From positions 26,644,001 through 26,708,000 of the forward strand of contig CM060843.1 in NCBI GenBank assembly GCA_030762175.1: a DNA stretch of 64,000 nucleotides, in the 5' to 3' direction. This DNA comes from Metallyticus violacea (taxonomy: Eukaryota; Arthropoda; Insecta; Mantodea; Metallyticidae). The position numbers and the translations under genes were made by a program. Positions 46,511-58,370 of the stretch are shown one piece after another (the stretch's first letter is position 1; each line of letters starts with the position of its first letter). The notes below the pieces were generated by a model. It had not been told where the DNA came from and searched no databases. It was given only the letters and a program-made list of their open reading frames with translations.

Positions 46511-49021
46511 AATCCAGAGCACATTTATATTTCATTTTACATGTAATCCCTATGTGGAATACTAACATGCTATACACGGTATATACTTTAGAATGAATAC
46601 GTCAGTCTGGATAACTTAGTTTGCGATTAAAATATATTCCTTATTTTAGTACTCTCTACTGAGTTTTAATTAAATAAAACCCTGGCAGAAAATTCATATA
46701 GTAATATTTCTTTATAAAGTAAATGTTTACACTACATTTTTTCCTCTCGTATACCTAGTAAAAGTTTTGTTTACATTTTACATTAATAATGTCAAAGAAG
46801 GGAGTAACAAACCGTGTTTCAGGCCTATTAGGAATAAGCACGTTATTTTAAAAATGTTAGTAAAAATAAATTGATGTCTCTCTATATCCAAATGATGTAT
46901 CCAGTTGCGATTTATAAATAAATATTGTACTGCGAAAACAATAACCATTTGAATTTATTGGAAGAAAATGAAGATAAATAGGTTCAAACACAGATTCAAT
47001 GAGAGATATTTGATGCATCCAATAGTTTCTGCATCATGTAAAAGATTTAAGAATTGCGCGAAAGACCTTCTCAAATATTTCTAAAGTTATCAATGAGGAG
47101 AAAGAATTTCATCAACTTAGCATTTAGGCTAAATTACTATTTAGTTATAAACTAGTTAAATAAAAAGCTTCAAATATAAAACCTTTTGCTTAGGTGGGTC
47201 TCATGTTATAGATACATTAAAGAATGCCTTACCCGGTACAAAAAGATCTCTGGACCAAACAGCTGTTTCACGTTCAACTAATACTTTATTTTCTTATTAG
47301 ATTGCGGTTTAGGCAATGAGCTTTACCATCTGCTTCTCTTCTCTATAGTAAAATAAGCGTGGAGCTAACGCACGATATTTCTGCATATCAAACTGCCGGA
47401 GAAGGCTTCTCTACTACTTGCTATGATGACATTGATCTTTGGGAAAACTGCCGGAACATCGTGTAAACTAATCTGCTTATTGCATTCTGTAAACTAATTG
47501 GAGATCTATTATCTTAAAAATAGATAATTATATAAACTAAAGACATACATATACACTTTCACTTGTCACGCTCATAATTTTCTCACTCAAGTACACAATT
47601 ATTGTTTTTTTTTAAATAAAGAAAGCTCTTACGGAAGAAGCTTTGGCTGAGGCGCAAGATTTTCTATCTCTCTAAAAAAGCTTTCTTTTTCTCAAATAAT
47701 GAACTCCAAGTGCAAACTTATCATGTGCTAGGTCTAGGTCTACCCAAATCATCCTTGGTATAATTAACTCCCACAATAGAAACCACATGTTCCAGTAGAT
47801 GGAATGATAGGGATCAAGTCAAGTCATTGTGACATAAATAGCATTTAAAGGTCTTAAAATTACATTAATTTATTAAAGGTTTCACTACAGGTCACTCCCA
47901 CATTTTGTGCAAACCCTTTGTCTTTTTGAGATAGAAATGTAATATATATATATATATATTATATATTCATATATATATATATGAATAAGAACATAGCACA
48001 ATTGTGTGTATCTGAAGTTGAGAGGAAATTGTTTTGCTAATATCTAAAGTTCCCAATATCTTTTCAGCATCTTAAGAGCATACAATTTATTATATATTTG
48101 GCAATACTAAATGATAGTGTTAAAAAGTACAATTATTCACAGAACAAAATATTCCATACGTAGAAAGAAAATATCAAGCAAGCTGGTGTGCTTACCTTCG
48201 TTCAATAGTGGGTTCGCTTCTTTATGGCGCTCTGAATAAGGTCGCTAATAAATCATTATAAGTATATAGCACAGCTCTCTGTGGGGAGCATCAATTCATT
48301 TAGGGCGATTGGCGATTAAGGAAGATGAGGAGATTAAAAATAGATGGGATCCCGCTGCGGACAAATGGATGAAAGACAGCGGCCCAAGGTAATTTTACGA
48401 AAACCGGGACCAAAGTAGGTCAATTATAGTAGGCCAGAAGCTAATAGGATCCAGTTTGTCACATGAAAGCAAGGTATACCTACTAAAAATAAAGATAATG
48501 CTTTCTGCAAGTTACTTTAGTGGTTGTAAAAACTTAGAGCAAGAATAAGGGATATGAAATAAACATTTTGTGATATGATATCTTCAAACAAATATATGAA
48601 AATGTTTAACCGCTGAAATCTTTCAGGATTAGCTTGTTTCAGGGTATAGACATTAAACCATTGATAACTTGCAGCTACCTGCTCACTTTGAACACTTATG
48701 TGCATTTGTTTAACTTATTTTCCTGAAATAATTTTAAAAATCGATTACCCATAAACTATTTGCATTAGAAACATGCGGTAAATGCCATTGTTATTTTAAT
48801 TCCTTTTACTTTAATTTCTGTTACACTTATGGCTATTGATCCATTAAAAACATATAACTTTGTACTGAAAATAGTAATTTCTTCTGACAAGTATGCATTC
48901 TATATAAGCTAGATATATCACTTTTTTATATTCAAATATATCAAAACTACTCTCGATATCAATAACAGTACGGAAAGTAATAGTTTTAAGTAGTCATACT
49001 GTATATACACACATGGGCATA
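46511..49021. other. No gene recognised
   Basis: A+T-rich. Contains an (AT)n tract at 47942-47986. A good 5' splice-site-like sequence on the minus strand (gaacgaaggtaagc, about 48200) has no open frame upstream. Confidence 0.5.
47942..47986. repeat. (AT)n tract with 22-bp palindrome
   Basis: Alternating AT interrupted so that 47965-47986 is a perfect 22-base palindrome with attcat and atgaat as its outer arms. This is common in simple A+T repeats. Confidence 0.85.
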
Positions 49022-49023
49022 TA

Positions 49024-49790
49024 CACCGAGGATGCTAAAATGTATACACATTTTCACAGTAGACATCTATTTAATATATTTCAAAGTTGGACCGAAAAAC
49101 AACAGTAATGTGTAGTATGATGTTCCGTAAACAAATGTGACTCACATACATTATGATAGCGTTACTGCAACAAAATGGAGCCAATATTATCGTTTGAACA
49201 GCGGAAAACAATTTTGAAGTGGAATTGGAAAACCGAGAATATTGTTGAAGTTCAAAGGCAGTGGAGACGTGTGCAGAGAACGGAACTATCAATGCCAGTA
49301 ACAATTGCACGCCTTCGAGACAAATTTGAGACTCTTGGTATGGTATGCGATGTTCACAAGGACAGATCTGAGATACCTCGTACAGCAACGAGCCCCTCGC
49401 ACTGGATCCAAGGTACTGGATAGGACTAAGAGGTCCGATTCAGTTTCCAACACGTTCTCCGGATCTAACGCCGTTGTACTTCTATCTATGGGGAACTCTT
49501 AATAATGTTGTATACCGTAGAAAACCAGCTACACTGACAGCACTTCGGGAAGAAATTGAAACGGCATGTGCTGCAATCGCCGAGGACACTTTCGCAAACG
49601 TTGCTCAATCAGTAGTTCAACGTTCTCAGAAGTGTATCAAAGCCGATGGTGGGCCTTTTGACCAACTGTTTAGCTCTAAAAGTCTGAGATGATTAGTGTT
49701 CATCATTTTCTGTTTGTATGAATTCAGTTTTGTTATGTTAATATAGTTTTTTCTTTGCTTGAAGTGGGTATATCTTTGGCACGCTCCGTG
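49024..49790 (+). mobile_element. DUF4817-type transposon, internally deleted
   Basis: A 767-bp element flanked by TA (49022-49023 and 49791-49792) with imperfect terminal inverted repeats (caccgaggatgctaaaatgt at the left; the right end read inward is cacggagcgtgccaaagata). Starts MEPILSFEQRKTILKWNWKT (49175), the helix-turn-helix region placed by recall in the DUF4817 family, and continues to about residue 67 (FETLGMVCDVHKDRSE). It then jumps, in another frame, to the end of the catalytic domain (PTRSPDLTPLYFYLWGTL, where Tyr replaces the third Asp) and tail EEIETACAAIAEDTFANVAQ. The first and second catalytic Asp are deleted: non-autonomous. Confidence 0.9.
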
Positions 49791-49792
49791 TA

Positions 49793-50294
49793 ATAAGAAA
49801 TGTGCTGTTTAAGTGACATGAATACTCCTTCTGTAGTTATCTTGGGCCACTTCTGACGTCAAAACGTAATAAAGAAAACTAACTTGAAATGACATTATTA
49901 CCAATATACATATGCTCCTTTATACACGAAAATATATCTTAGTTTTGTTTTGTCAAATCAGCCAAGTCATTAGGTGTTGTTGAATGTAAACTTAAGTTTG
50001 CAACATGTAAAACGATAATCCTTTCTGCCCATATCTAACAGGCAAATAAAATTTAAATGATTATTTTAGTTCTTTTGGATGTTAGCTTTTGTGCACTAAG
50101 AAATTATTTGTTATTGTTTTCTTACATTTCATTTGTCCATTAAAACAATTTATTTCTCAGTAACGACAGTTAAAAGTATGAGATGCGGTTGGCAAACTTT
50201 CTTTGTAGGGTACCCGTATTACATTTTAAGAAAAATTTCCATTTTAAATACGCTTATAATGAAACTTTACCCGACTCTCTGATTTTAGTAGTTA
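49793..50294. other. No gene recognised
   Basis: A+T-rich sequence without recognised features. Confidence 0.5.
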
Positions 50295-50560
50295 ACATTG
50301 CTGGCTGCGGTCAGCGAAGTTCCGGGTCCGACTCCCAACTTCTGCTTGGGAATTTTCGGGAGGTCCAGTCAACCTCACGTAGACAGTTGGGGAGCAACCT
50401 CAAGGACAGGTGTCGTCCTGTCGATCTTGAAAGCCGCCTGATGGCTGGAATGCTGATCTCTTTTCTCTGTCAATGAAGTCGCGATACGAAGAGGAACGGG
50501 ACGCAGCTTTGTCTTGCCCAGCTGGCCCTTCGAGGTCTGTCGCGTCCCAAGAAAGGAAGA
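50295..50560 (+). repeat. Unclassified SINE-like, G+C-rich insert
   Basis: A 265-base G+C-rich island in A+T-rich DNA. It opens with ctggctgcggtcagcgaagt and a B-box-like cgggtccgactccc, as in a tRNA-derived head, then a body including gacaggtgtcgtcctgtcg (a small hairpin) and gaacgggacgcagcttt. It is open across 50183-50476, but the peptide is unrecognised. Likely an unnamed SINE or other mobile fragment. Confidence 0.45.
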
Positions 50561-50672
50561 ACAGTTAAAAATTTTATATTCAGAGTCGCGCGGTGCTAAA
50601 AGTAGTTTTACAATATATTGTCGTGGTTTTATTCATCAGAGGATGATGAACTTTTTAAATTATTTTTTTGTT

Positions 50673-50952
50673 TTGTTTTTAATAGTGTTTAACGCCCGCT
50701 TTTACTGCTCAGGCATCACAGGCGTGTATATTGATGATGTATGAGATGAAATGATATATTGAGAAAGGATTTTTGTAAGGAAGCACGCTTTCCACGCCTA
50801 AGTTTAGGGTACCTCCCCGGCATTTATCATTTATGAGGACTGAGGAAAGCCTACGAAAAACCTCAGTCAGTGAGGACGGTCCGGGAAGGAATCAAAACCC
50901 AAACCTGCTGCTCACGGGTCCGCGCATTAATGAACTCGGTCATTTGTGACGA
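50673..50952 (-). repeat. SINE1 copy, diverged
   Basis: Minus-strand SINE1 with the standard order: aatagtgtttaacgcccgct, body gggtacctccccggcattta and head ending cggtcatttgtgacg on the plus strand. The B-box is damaged (gaatcaaaacc on the plus strand), so it should be silent. Confidence 0.85.
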
Positions 50953-53900
50953 TTTTTAAGTAATTTGAACTACAATAACAAATATCATTTACTTTTTAAA
51001 GGAATATTTTTTTCAAAATATTTAGTTAAGAAAGTTAATAAAACATTCTACAGTGTGTTTCTCATTAATACATCTCAAAGTGCCCGTTAAATACTTATAT
51101 AATTTAGTTCTAGTCCAGGACTAAATATATAAAGCCCATGAACTATTCGGTTTTACACAGTAAGCATAATTAAACTTTCTTAACACAATGAATTGTAAAA
51201 TTTGTACTCAGTAGACATTCAATTCACGTAGACTGGCCATATTTAAAACGTAGTACAATACGGCAAATCCTAAAACTCTCAACAGCAAACTTTTAAGCCC
51301 ATTTACAATTAAATTTCGTGTTTTTCTGATAACGGGATATTTAATAATTATTACGATTTGTCTTATCTAAATGCATTCACTCGTGGACATGTGTGGGTGT
51401 GAGGATCTGTCACAACTGTAAGTCGTCCCTCTTTTCAAAAATCTCTCATATTATATTATTTTTCATCACATATATTAGTAATTTTAATTCATTCTAAGAT
51501 CCCAAGCAGGTTTAACCCTTTAACCAATAATAATAAAGTGTTCATTGCTTGGACAACCGAAGAAACTTTCCACATGTATTTCTCCTGTATATTAAAACAT
51601 TAATTTATTAATTTTTATCCTCTGAAATACTGAGTAAATACAGCCTTTTAAGTAGGATTTTCCGAAATTTCAAAAAATTCTTCTCTCAATTCACCATATA
51701 CAGGAATTCATGTTTGCTAGTGCTCATTTTCCTTTTCTGTTTTTGTATTTTTTTTATAAAGAGGTTATTTCTTTGGGCCTATTGGTTAGTGTTCACTGAG
51801 CAAACATTATTTACATGTAAGGCACAAGTTAAAACATGCCCATGTTCACAATTCAAATCTTTTTTCAAGCAAAAATAAATGATATTTTTATATACTGTGT
51901 CACTATAATTAGAAGCATACAAAAAATAACATGAACAGAGATATGGTCAAGTATAAGACGTGCAAGAAGTTCCAATACGAACATTTCTTTACCGTTGTTG
52001 TTGTTTTATTTTTATTTACCATTGTTGTTTAAAGTAGACGCCTAATATTCCTTCTTGGCACATACTGTATGCAATAACATAATCCCACAAGAATTCAGGA
52101 GAGATTCACTGAAACAGGTTACTAAGAAAATATGGCGAAAAAGAGTAGATAAGAAGTTTTGCTTGCAATTGTAAAGTGCCAGTTTTTGCACTGCTCCATT
52201 TCGCGTACTGATTAGAATGTAATACCTACCAGGATTCTAAGACGAGCCCTTTTATGCACGTGATTCATGAATTTTAATCTGCTTTTGCATATTATAAGAG
52301 CATCAGACTTTGCATTTTTGAAAAGAATTTCCATTATTTATTTAGCCACGTACTCTCGAGACATGATATGAGCAAGTTCGTTTTTAAAATGCACTGAGTA
52401 TTGTGCTTTCCTGTTATATCAATAGAGTCTGCATTTAGCAGGGTACTTAAACAGGAAGCCATTTCCCTCGTCAGGCTTGAAACTGCTACAGTCCTCCGGT
52501 TTGTTCCTGGGGGGATGCGATTTAAATTGATTAATTTATGAGCATTCTCCATAGTTGGTGGCAACCTGCTAAACTGCAATGAACAAGCTTAGATAGTGTT
52601 TAACCTAATAATCTATGCTTTTCACAACTAGCAACATAATATGACAAAGCTACCGTATTCAACCATGATCCAGGCCTCACTAACGACGGAACTTGTGTAT
52701 TCTGAGTAAAACTCAGACTATTAAGTCTATAGCTGCTTTCACAGATGGAATGAAGTAAAACATATTGTATAATATTAAAAATATGTTGAAATGTTTAATT
52801 TATCTTCTCCTTTTCTTTTTAGATAATTGTCTGGGGAATATAGGTACTAGAAGCGCAATGTTTGAACAGAAATTACAAAATTACTGAAGTAATTTTTATT
52901 ACTTACGTCACGTGGAAAAGAACGAAGAGAAGTGGAAAAGTAGCATAGCAAATTTGAGATAGAATTTTGAATATAGTGTTCGTCGACCATAGCGATTGAA
53001 CAATCCTGGAGTACAAATTTCCCAAAGCCGCAGTTACGACGATAGCCGAAAATATCCAATAAGTCTAAGGAGAAAGAAAGAAGCGATCAGGACGAAAGCC
53101 GAGTTCTAAGATAGGAAATTTAGGAAAGAGAGGGGGGTGACACGTCATCCGACCGTTGGAAGTTTAAACGAAAAGAGTTTCTAGAACATATCTCGATAGG
53201 TGACGCATAAAGAAAACATATGTTGCTCTAGCAGGAAAGATAGAGAATGGGGAAATATACCGCCACATTATAATGCTCTATGTTTCTTTGTAATGGTAGT
53301 GCCTTTGATTCGGTACAAGGACTGGGTTTGAAACATCTTGAGTACTTCTATGAATCCATAAACCTTTGGACGTGGAAGACAAAAGTAAAAATTGCAGCGT
53401 TTATGGAAAATATCCTGCATTAGTAATTTGTTTCATATTTGTGGTGTCAGATCATACATTTGGTTGAAAATTAAGAAGTTTCATCGATGCCGTTTTATGT
53501 AATCAGCTAATTGGATGTTTCACTGATGTAAGAGTTGAATTGCATCCAAAATGTTCACACGCTTCTTCAAGCGGAAGATAAATAGGTGTGAATAAATCTG
53601 GCTGTTGTAATTTGCGATACCAAGTGTGCCTAAATGAAATCAGCAATGATGTAACTTGCATGTGAGCTGTAAGAAAAGATGGACTCGTATGTTTGTCGCC
53701 TAATACGGCCAGAGGTTCTGATCTTAAAATTTTTTCAGGATGTGCATTGTGGGTTAGGGTGCAATATAACTGCGAAATTGATCCATTTAAGTTACCTCAT
53801 AAAGAGTTTTCATCCCTGAGAGGCAACTCGAAACCTTCAAGCACTTAGGGTCCAAGCTTTATAATTATGTAATTAACCACCTATCAGGGTTAGTTTTTAT

Positions 53901-53994
53901 TATATGGAATTTTTTCACTCGCCATTTGTTGGGATAAATTTTTTGCAATGATATAACATTTACGTTCTCCAAAGTATATACACTCGCATGGGAG
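50953..53994. other. No gene recognised
   Basis: About 3 kb of mostly A+T-rich DNA. Minus-strand frames at 52334-52579 and 52847-53059 lack known domains. 53080-53240 is purine-rich on the plus strand. No repeat of the families above was noticed. Confidence 0.5.
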
Positions 53995-54075
53995 AGATTC
54001 GCGGTTGTGGCCAATTAGGAGATGGTCGGCATGGTAAGCCGAAAATTGCTAATTCGATTTCCGGCATTGACCTCA
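53995..54075 (+). repeat. tRNA-like relic
   Basis: gtggccaattaggagatggt followed by tcggc-atggtaa-gccga, a perfect five-pair stem with a seven-base loop like an anticodon arm, then gctaattcgatttccggc, a B-box-like segment. The T-arm and acceptor arm do not pair, so it is a relic or SINE head and not a working tRNA. Confidence 0.4.
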
Positions 54076-55663
54076 AAGACTTTCCTTTCTGACTATGATA
54101 CCAAATCTTAGCCAAATATACTGATTTCTTTGTAGAATGAACTATTTTGAATGGTTGCGTGGAATATCTTCAAAATTTCTTTAAGCATTCATTGTTGTAA
54201 ACAACATTTTAATGTATGTGATTTCGGTCACTTAAGATATGATAGCTAACCCTCAACAATAAACGCATTTCCTTTGTGGACAGAACACTTCTAGCTTTTT
54301 TAATTTCCACTATGAATAATCAGAAAAAATTGTTAATATTAAAAGGACCCTTAAACTTAATTGAACCTGTAAATATGTCAGCACAAATAAACGCTTTATT
54401 AAAAGCGCTGCAGTAATACTGTTCGTCCTGTCTCACTAATGGATTTATATGGAATGAAGGGTTGAACTCTTGTTAGCCGCTGATGAACAAACGTCACTGT
54501 ACTCTTCATTTGTATTTCAAGATCTTTTCCGTACTCAAAAGTTGCAGTACATTCATTCTTAAATGAACGTATAAGGTTCCCTAGTGCACTACGGCGCCAA
54601 AGATGAGAAACATGGTGTAGTAAGAAATTTTGGTTACATACGAAACTGAGCCTGCACCTTAGGCCCTAGACGCTATTTTCTTCCACTATAATTTTTGGAA
54701 TTTCCCATTTTATCATTTGATTAATGACAATCTACAACATTTTACTTATCTGATTTCTATTTCCCTAGATAACATTCTTGCATTCAAATGTCTGCTTCTT
54801 CAGTTCTACTCTAAGGGGTCCCGACTTAGAAGTACGCTACAATTCTGCAATGCCAGAAGAATGCTAACAAGTTTATGAAAACAATAGGCTGGCAATGGAT
54901 TAAAATTCAGCCCTTTATGTCCTTTTTGTTAAGTGCGTCTTTTCTTTAATTTAATTTTTATCCAATATATTCATTTTCTTCTCGAAATGCTTTCTATCCA
55001 CATATTTTCTGTAATATTGTTTCGTCTTGAAACATTTTTCTCTCTTTTTATATCAATTTTCCAAATGATTTGCCACTTTTCTAAAGATAGTCTAGAAAAC
55101 ATTAATAAAAACATCAGATTGTTTAGGTTGCAGCACTGGGTCAGTTCTCTTGCTCTGCAAAAATATGCACTAAATTCCGAGTACCCAAGGTTAAAAACGA
55201 ATTAAAGTTTGTCACAATTATAAAAATAAACATGTTATATCAGCTACAGAAACATTTCTTTTTTCAATAAAAATAGAACTTAATTTAAAGTACAGCAAGT
55301 ATCAAAAACAGCAAGGAGAAAGTTCCATATTGTAACAGTATTGCAGTCTATTTTTTAAGGTAACCAGATGTTACTGTTAGGTAGAGAGCAGAATTTTGGG
55401 CATTAAAAACAGTGATTTGACTTGTAAAATAATTCCAAAATGTAAGATATATGCGCCATAAAACTGAAAATAAGGATTACAAATAAAGTGTAAATACTTT
55501 TAGCTTCTACAAGTACTTAGTTATGAACTTAGGTAATTAAAATCGTAATTTATTAGTACACCATTTTTGGGTGAAATATATGTGTAATGGATTTAAAAGT
55601 ACGTTATTTAGATTCAAACAGCAAATATACAATTTGAATTTGTCCTTTATTTTGAGCTTATTA
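54076..55663. other. No gene recognised
   Basis: A+T-rich. The open frame 54933-55205 is hydrophobic because of its T-rich codons and has no recognisable family. Confidence 0.45.
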
Positions 55664-55735
55664 AAGGAATTTATAATTCTTTATATAATTCCTTATATAA
55701 GGAATTTATAATTCCTTATAAAGGAATTTAAATTG
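55664..55735. repeat. Cluster of short palindromic repeats
   Basis: aaggaattt alternates with its complement five to six times in 70 bases. Positions 55687-55706 form a perfect 20-base palindrome (aattccttatataaggaatt). The block can fold in several ways. No function is assigned. Confidence 0.85.
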
Positions 55736-56394
55736 AAAAGATTATTCTTATCCAAATAAAATCACAAGCTCACTGTCTAAATGACACAGCGTATAATTTG
55801 TTTCATCTTTCTAAGTTATCTACAAAAATAAACTAACAAACAAACTTTAAATAAGAACATGAACTGATTTACATTAGTACATAAAAAGAATTATCTAAAA
55901 GAGTATTTGTGGCAGGCCTTCATTAAAATAATAATGTAAAAGGCAAACACAAATATGTATCATAAACATGTTGTTATATGTTATATATAGTTATCAGTAG
56001 TGTAAATACATTCTAAATTATAATTTGAATAAGTCTTTTTTTTTTTTTTTTTGCTGTTAACTGTTTGCTAGAGCTTAAAACTAGAAGGAAGGAAAGAGCT
56101 ACCGAAATAGTAAATAAGTGTTGTAACCAAGAGGGGAAAAGTGAGAGACAACTTTTTTTTTTTAACGACCCAGCCGCGAGCGAGGGCGTTGAAATCTGAA
56201 CTTTGGTCACCTAAGGACCCTCCCACGTATGGCATCATTTGGTTTTAAGCGAGCTAATGGTTTATGTATATTTTGAATGTTTAAAGTGTTGCCGAAGGTG
56301 TGCATTTACGTGTGTGAACCCCGTTGACATTGGTAAGCCACGCGATCGGGAGTTTTGTAAAGGTGATATACAGAGGAGGCTACTCTGCTCTCAT
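55736..56394. other. No gene recognised
   Basis: A+T-rich with T-runs at 56036-56053 and 56152-56162. The part 56160-56390, just before the minisatellite, is richer in CpG. Confidence 0.45.
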
Positions 56395-56998
56395 GTTCAT
56401 TTCTCCAGTCTCATTACCTACAGGAGTACAAGTTCATTCTCAAGTGTTATTACATACAGCAGTACGAGTTCATTTCTCAAGTCTCATTACATACAGCAAT
56501 ACGAGTTCATTTCTCAAGTCTTATTACATACAGCAGTACGAGTTTCATTTCTCAAGTCTTATTACATACAGGAGTACAGTTCATTTCTCAAGTCTTATTA
56601 CATACAGCAGTACGAGTTCATTTCTCAAGTCTTATTACATACAGCAGTACGAGTTCATTTCTCAAGTCTTGTTACATACAGCAGTACAAGTTCATTTCTC
56701 AAGTCTTATTATATACAGCAGTACGAGTTCATTTCTCCAGTCTCATTACATATAGGAGTACAAGTTCATTTCTCAAGTCTTATTACATATAGCAGTACGA
56801 GTTCATTTCTCAAGTCTCATTACATACAGCAATACGAGTTCATTTCTCAAGTCTTATTACATACAGCAGTGCGAGTTCATTTCTCAAGTCTTATTACATA
56901 CAGCAGTACGAGTTCATTTCTCAAGTCTCATTACATACAGCAGTACGAGTTCATTTCTCAAGTCTCATTACGTACAGGACGCATTTTCTCAAGTCTTT
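56395..56998. repeat. 37-bp minisatellite, 16 units
   Basis: Unit of 37 bases with core gttcatttctcaagtc, then tcattacatacagcagtac and ag. Units begin at 56395, 56432, 56468, 56505, 56542, 56579, 56616, 56653, 56690, 56727, 56764, 56801, 56838, 56875, 56912 and 56949, with a partial seventeenth. Units differ at a few sites (caagtc/ccagtc, cttatt/ctcatt, cagcagt/caggagt). Because 37 leaves a remainder of one on division by three, a long frame (56239-57222) cycles through all three frames without a stop. That explains the open frame without any need for selection. Confidence 0.95.
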
Positions 56999-57057
56999 GG
57001 TCTACGATTGTTTGTCTCTTAAGGTTATTAAGTATGAGTTGCTTCGTTGAAGTCCTT

Positions 57058-57302
57058 CTAAACCCAAGGTCGCAGGTGCAAACCCGGCCAGGATCGATGT
57101 ATTTTTTCGGGCGTAAAAATCCTAAGTATGGCTTCCTTCGGAAGGGGATTAAAGCCGTGGGTACCGTGTCGTACATTTACGGAACGGAAAATAACCTCAA
57201 GCCTGAAAGAAGAGGCTTCTGAGCAAAATTTGTCGGCCGTTTCACGCCCGGAATTGAATGGGACGCTGATGACCTGAACTGTTAAAGAACGTCCGTAAAT
57301 AA
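57058..57302 (+). repeat. SINE2, slightly 5'-truncated
   Basis: Starts inside the tRNA-like head (caggtgcaaacccggccagg) and then follows the reference closely: cgggcgtaaaaatcctaagt, tatggcttccttcggaaggg, gagcaaaatttgtcggccg and tgttaaagaacgtccgtaaa, with a short tail. It abuts the minisatellite by about 60 bases. Confidence 0.9.
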
Positions 57303-57691
57303 AGCGAATTCGTTGAAGTAGAGAGCTAATACATTGATGGCTCGCTCGCGTAGAAAATCTGCACTTCATATACCATGTAAGTCATGGGAAATTTGCATAT
57401 AGTAATTAGCAAGCCGGTGATCGGTAACGTCCACGTGAAGTTGATAAAACCAAAGCCGGATTACAACTGACGTCCCCGTAGCGAAGTAAACTTAACCTGA
57501 TTGAAAGTAGGCCAAAGTCATAATACTTGATGCGTTTATTCCAAGGAACACAAAATTAGTATTATGAAACCTAATGTTCTCTCAGTCCTGTTGAGCGGGA
57601 GCTCACCAAAACAGCAACATATACCCTAAGATGTTGTCGCTGAAGCACAGGCAACAAATTAAGACAATCAAATCATCAACAATGCCGCATC

Positions 57692-57718
57692 AAAATTGGC
57701 GCCCAAAGCGGGGCCCGC
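57692..57718 (+). other. Possible LTR-element primer-binding site
   Basis: ttggcgcccaaagcggggcc resembles the tRNA-primed start site found just after the 5' LTR of insect Ty3/gypsy-type elements (commonly TGGCGCCCAAC followed by GTGGGGC). It follows gccgcatcaaaa, which could be an LTR end in CA. No gag or pol is visible downstream, so at most this is an LTR plus leader relic spanning roughly 57400-57720. Confidence 0.35.
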
Positions 57719-58370
57719 AATTCAAACAACTTCAAAGTACACTGTTTAACACTGATCACTAATTTGCCATAGTTTGCTTTGTAATAAATAATATTAAAGG
57801 GTTTTTGCAATATTTCTTTTGTTTACAAGTATAAGTTTGAAGGTGACACTAGATATATCACTTTGGGAATATGAATAATACCAACAGCACAGTAAAATTA
57901 GGTTTGTTTTTCTCTGTGGAAATATTTGCCATTTTAACCTGGTACGAAAGATATTTGCTTTGCCTGAGTTCTAATTTTCATCTAGACAAAATTTAATCAC
58001 TTAAAATTTGTTGAAAAAAAGGTATATATAACTTGGGTGCATTATTCATGAATATGCCTATATTAAGAAAGACATTAATGATCAGGCCTCAGCGTAAAAA
58101 TTAGGTATTTATATGCACTGTAAAACTACAAAAATTTAAGCACTAAAGGCGGCAAAACATGAAAATCCTGATTTTCTTCATCCTATCTTTTACGGAAAAA
58201 ATAAGTAAATGCATGAAGATCGATGTCTACTGCTAAGTTTCATTTCCTGCTCTTAAGGGGGAGTGAATATGGTCATTTTTAAAACCCCATATGCCCATTT
58301 GATCATTTTTTGGAGACACAGAAAACTGAATATTGCAAATAACATTTTACCAAATGATGTAATGATTTCT
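57719..58370. other. No gene recognised
   Basis: A+T-rich sequence. Nothing assigned. Confidence 0.5.

Noticed and set aside
48180..48420. Possible host exons based on splice-like aaggtaagc (minus) and aaggtaattt (plus)
   Set aside because: Neither donor has an open frame of useful length upstream, and the two point in opposite directions.
53995..54075. A functional tRNA gene
   Set aside because: The anticodon-like stem pairs well, but the acceptor and T arms do not.
56395..56998. Regularly spaced repeats as a CRISPR array
   Set aside because: Units are adjacent with no unique spacers, there are no cas genes, and the context is eukaryotic.
56239..57222. A 327-codon open frame with a repetitive Ser/Tyr/Ile-rich peptide
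   Set aside because: It exists because the 37-bp minisatellite lacks stops in all three frames, and it runs on into a SINE2. No start context or domain.
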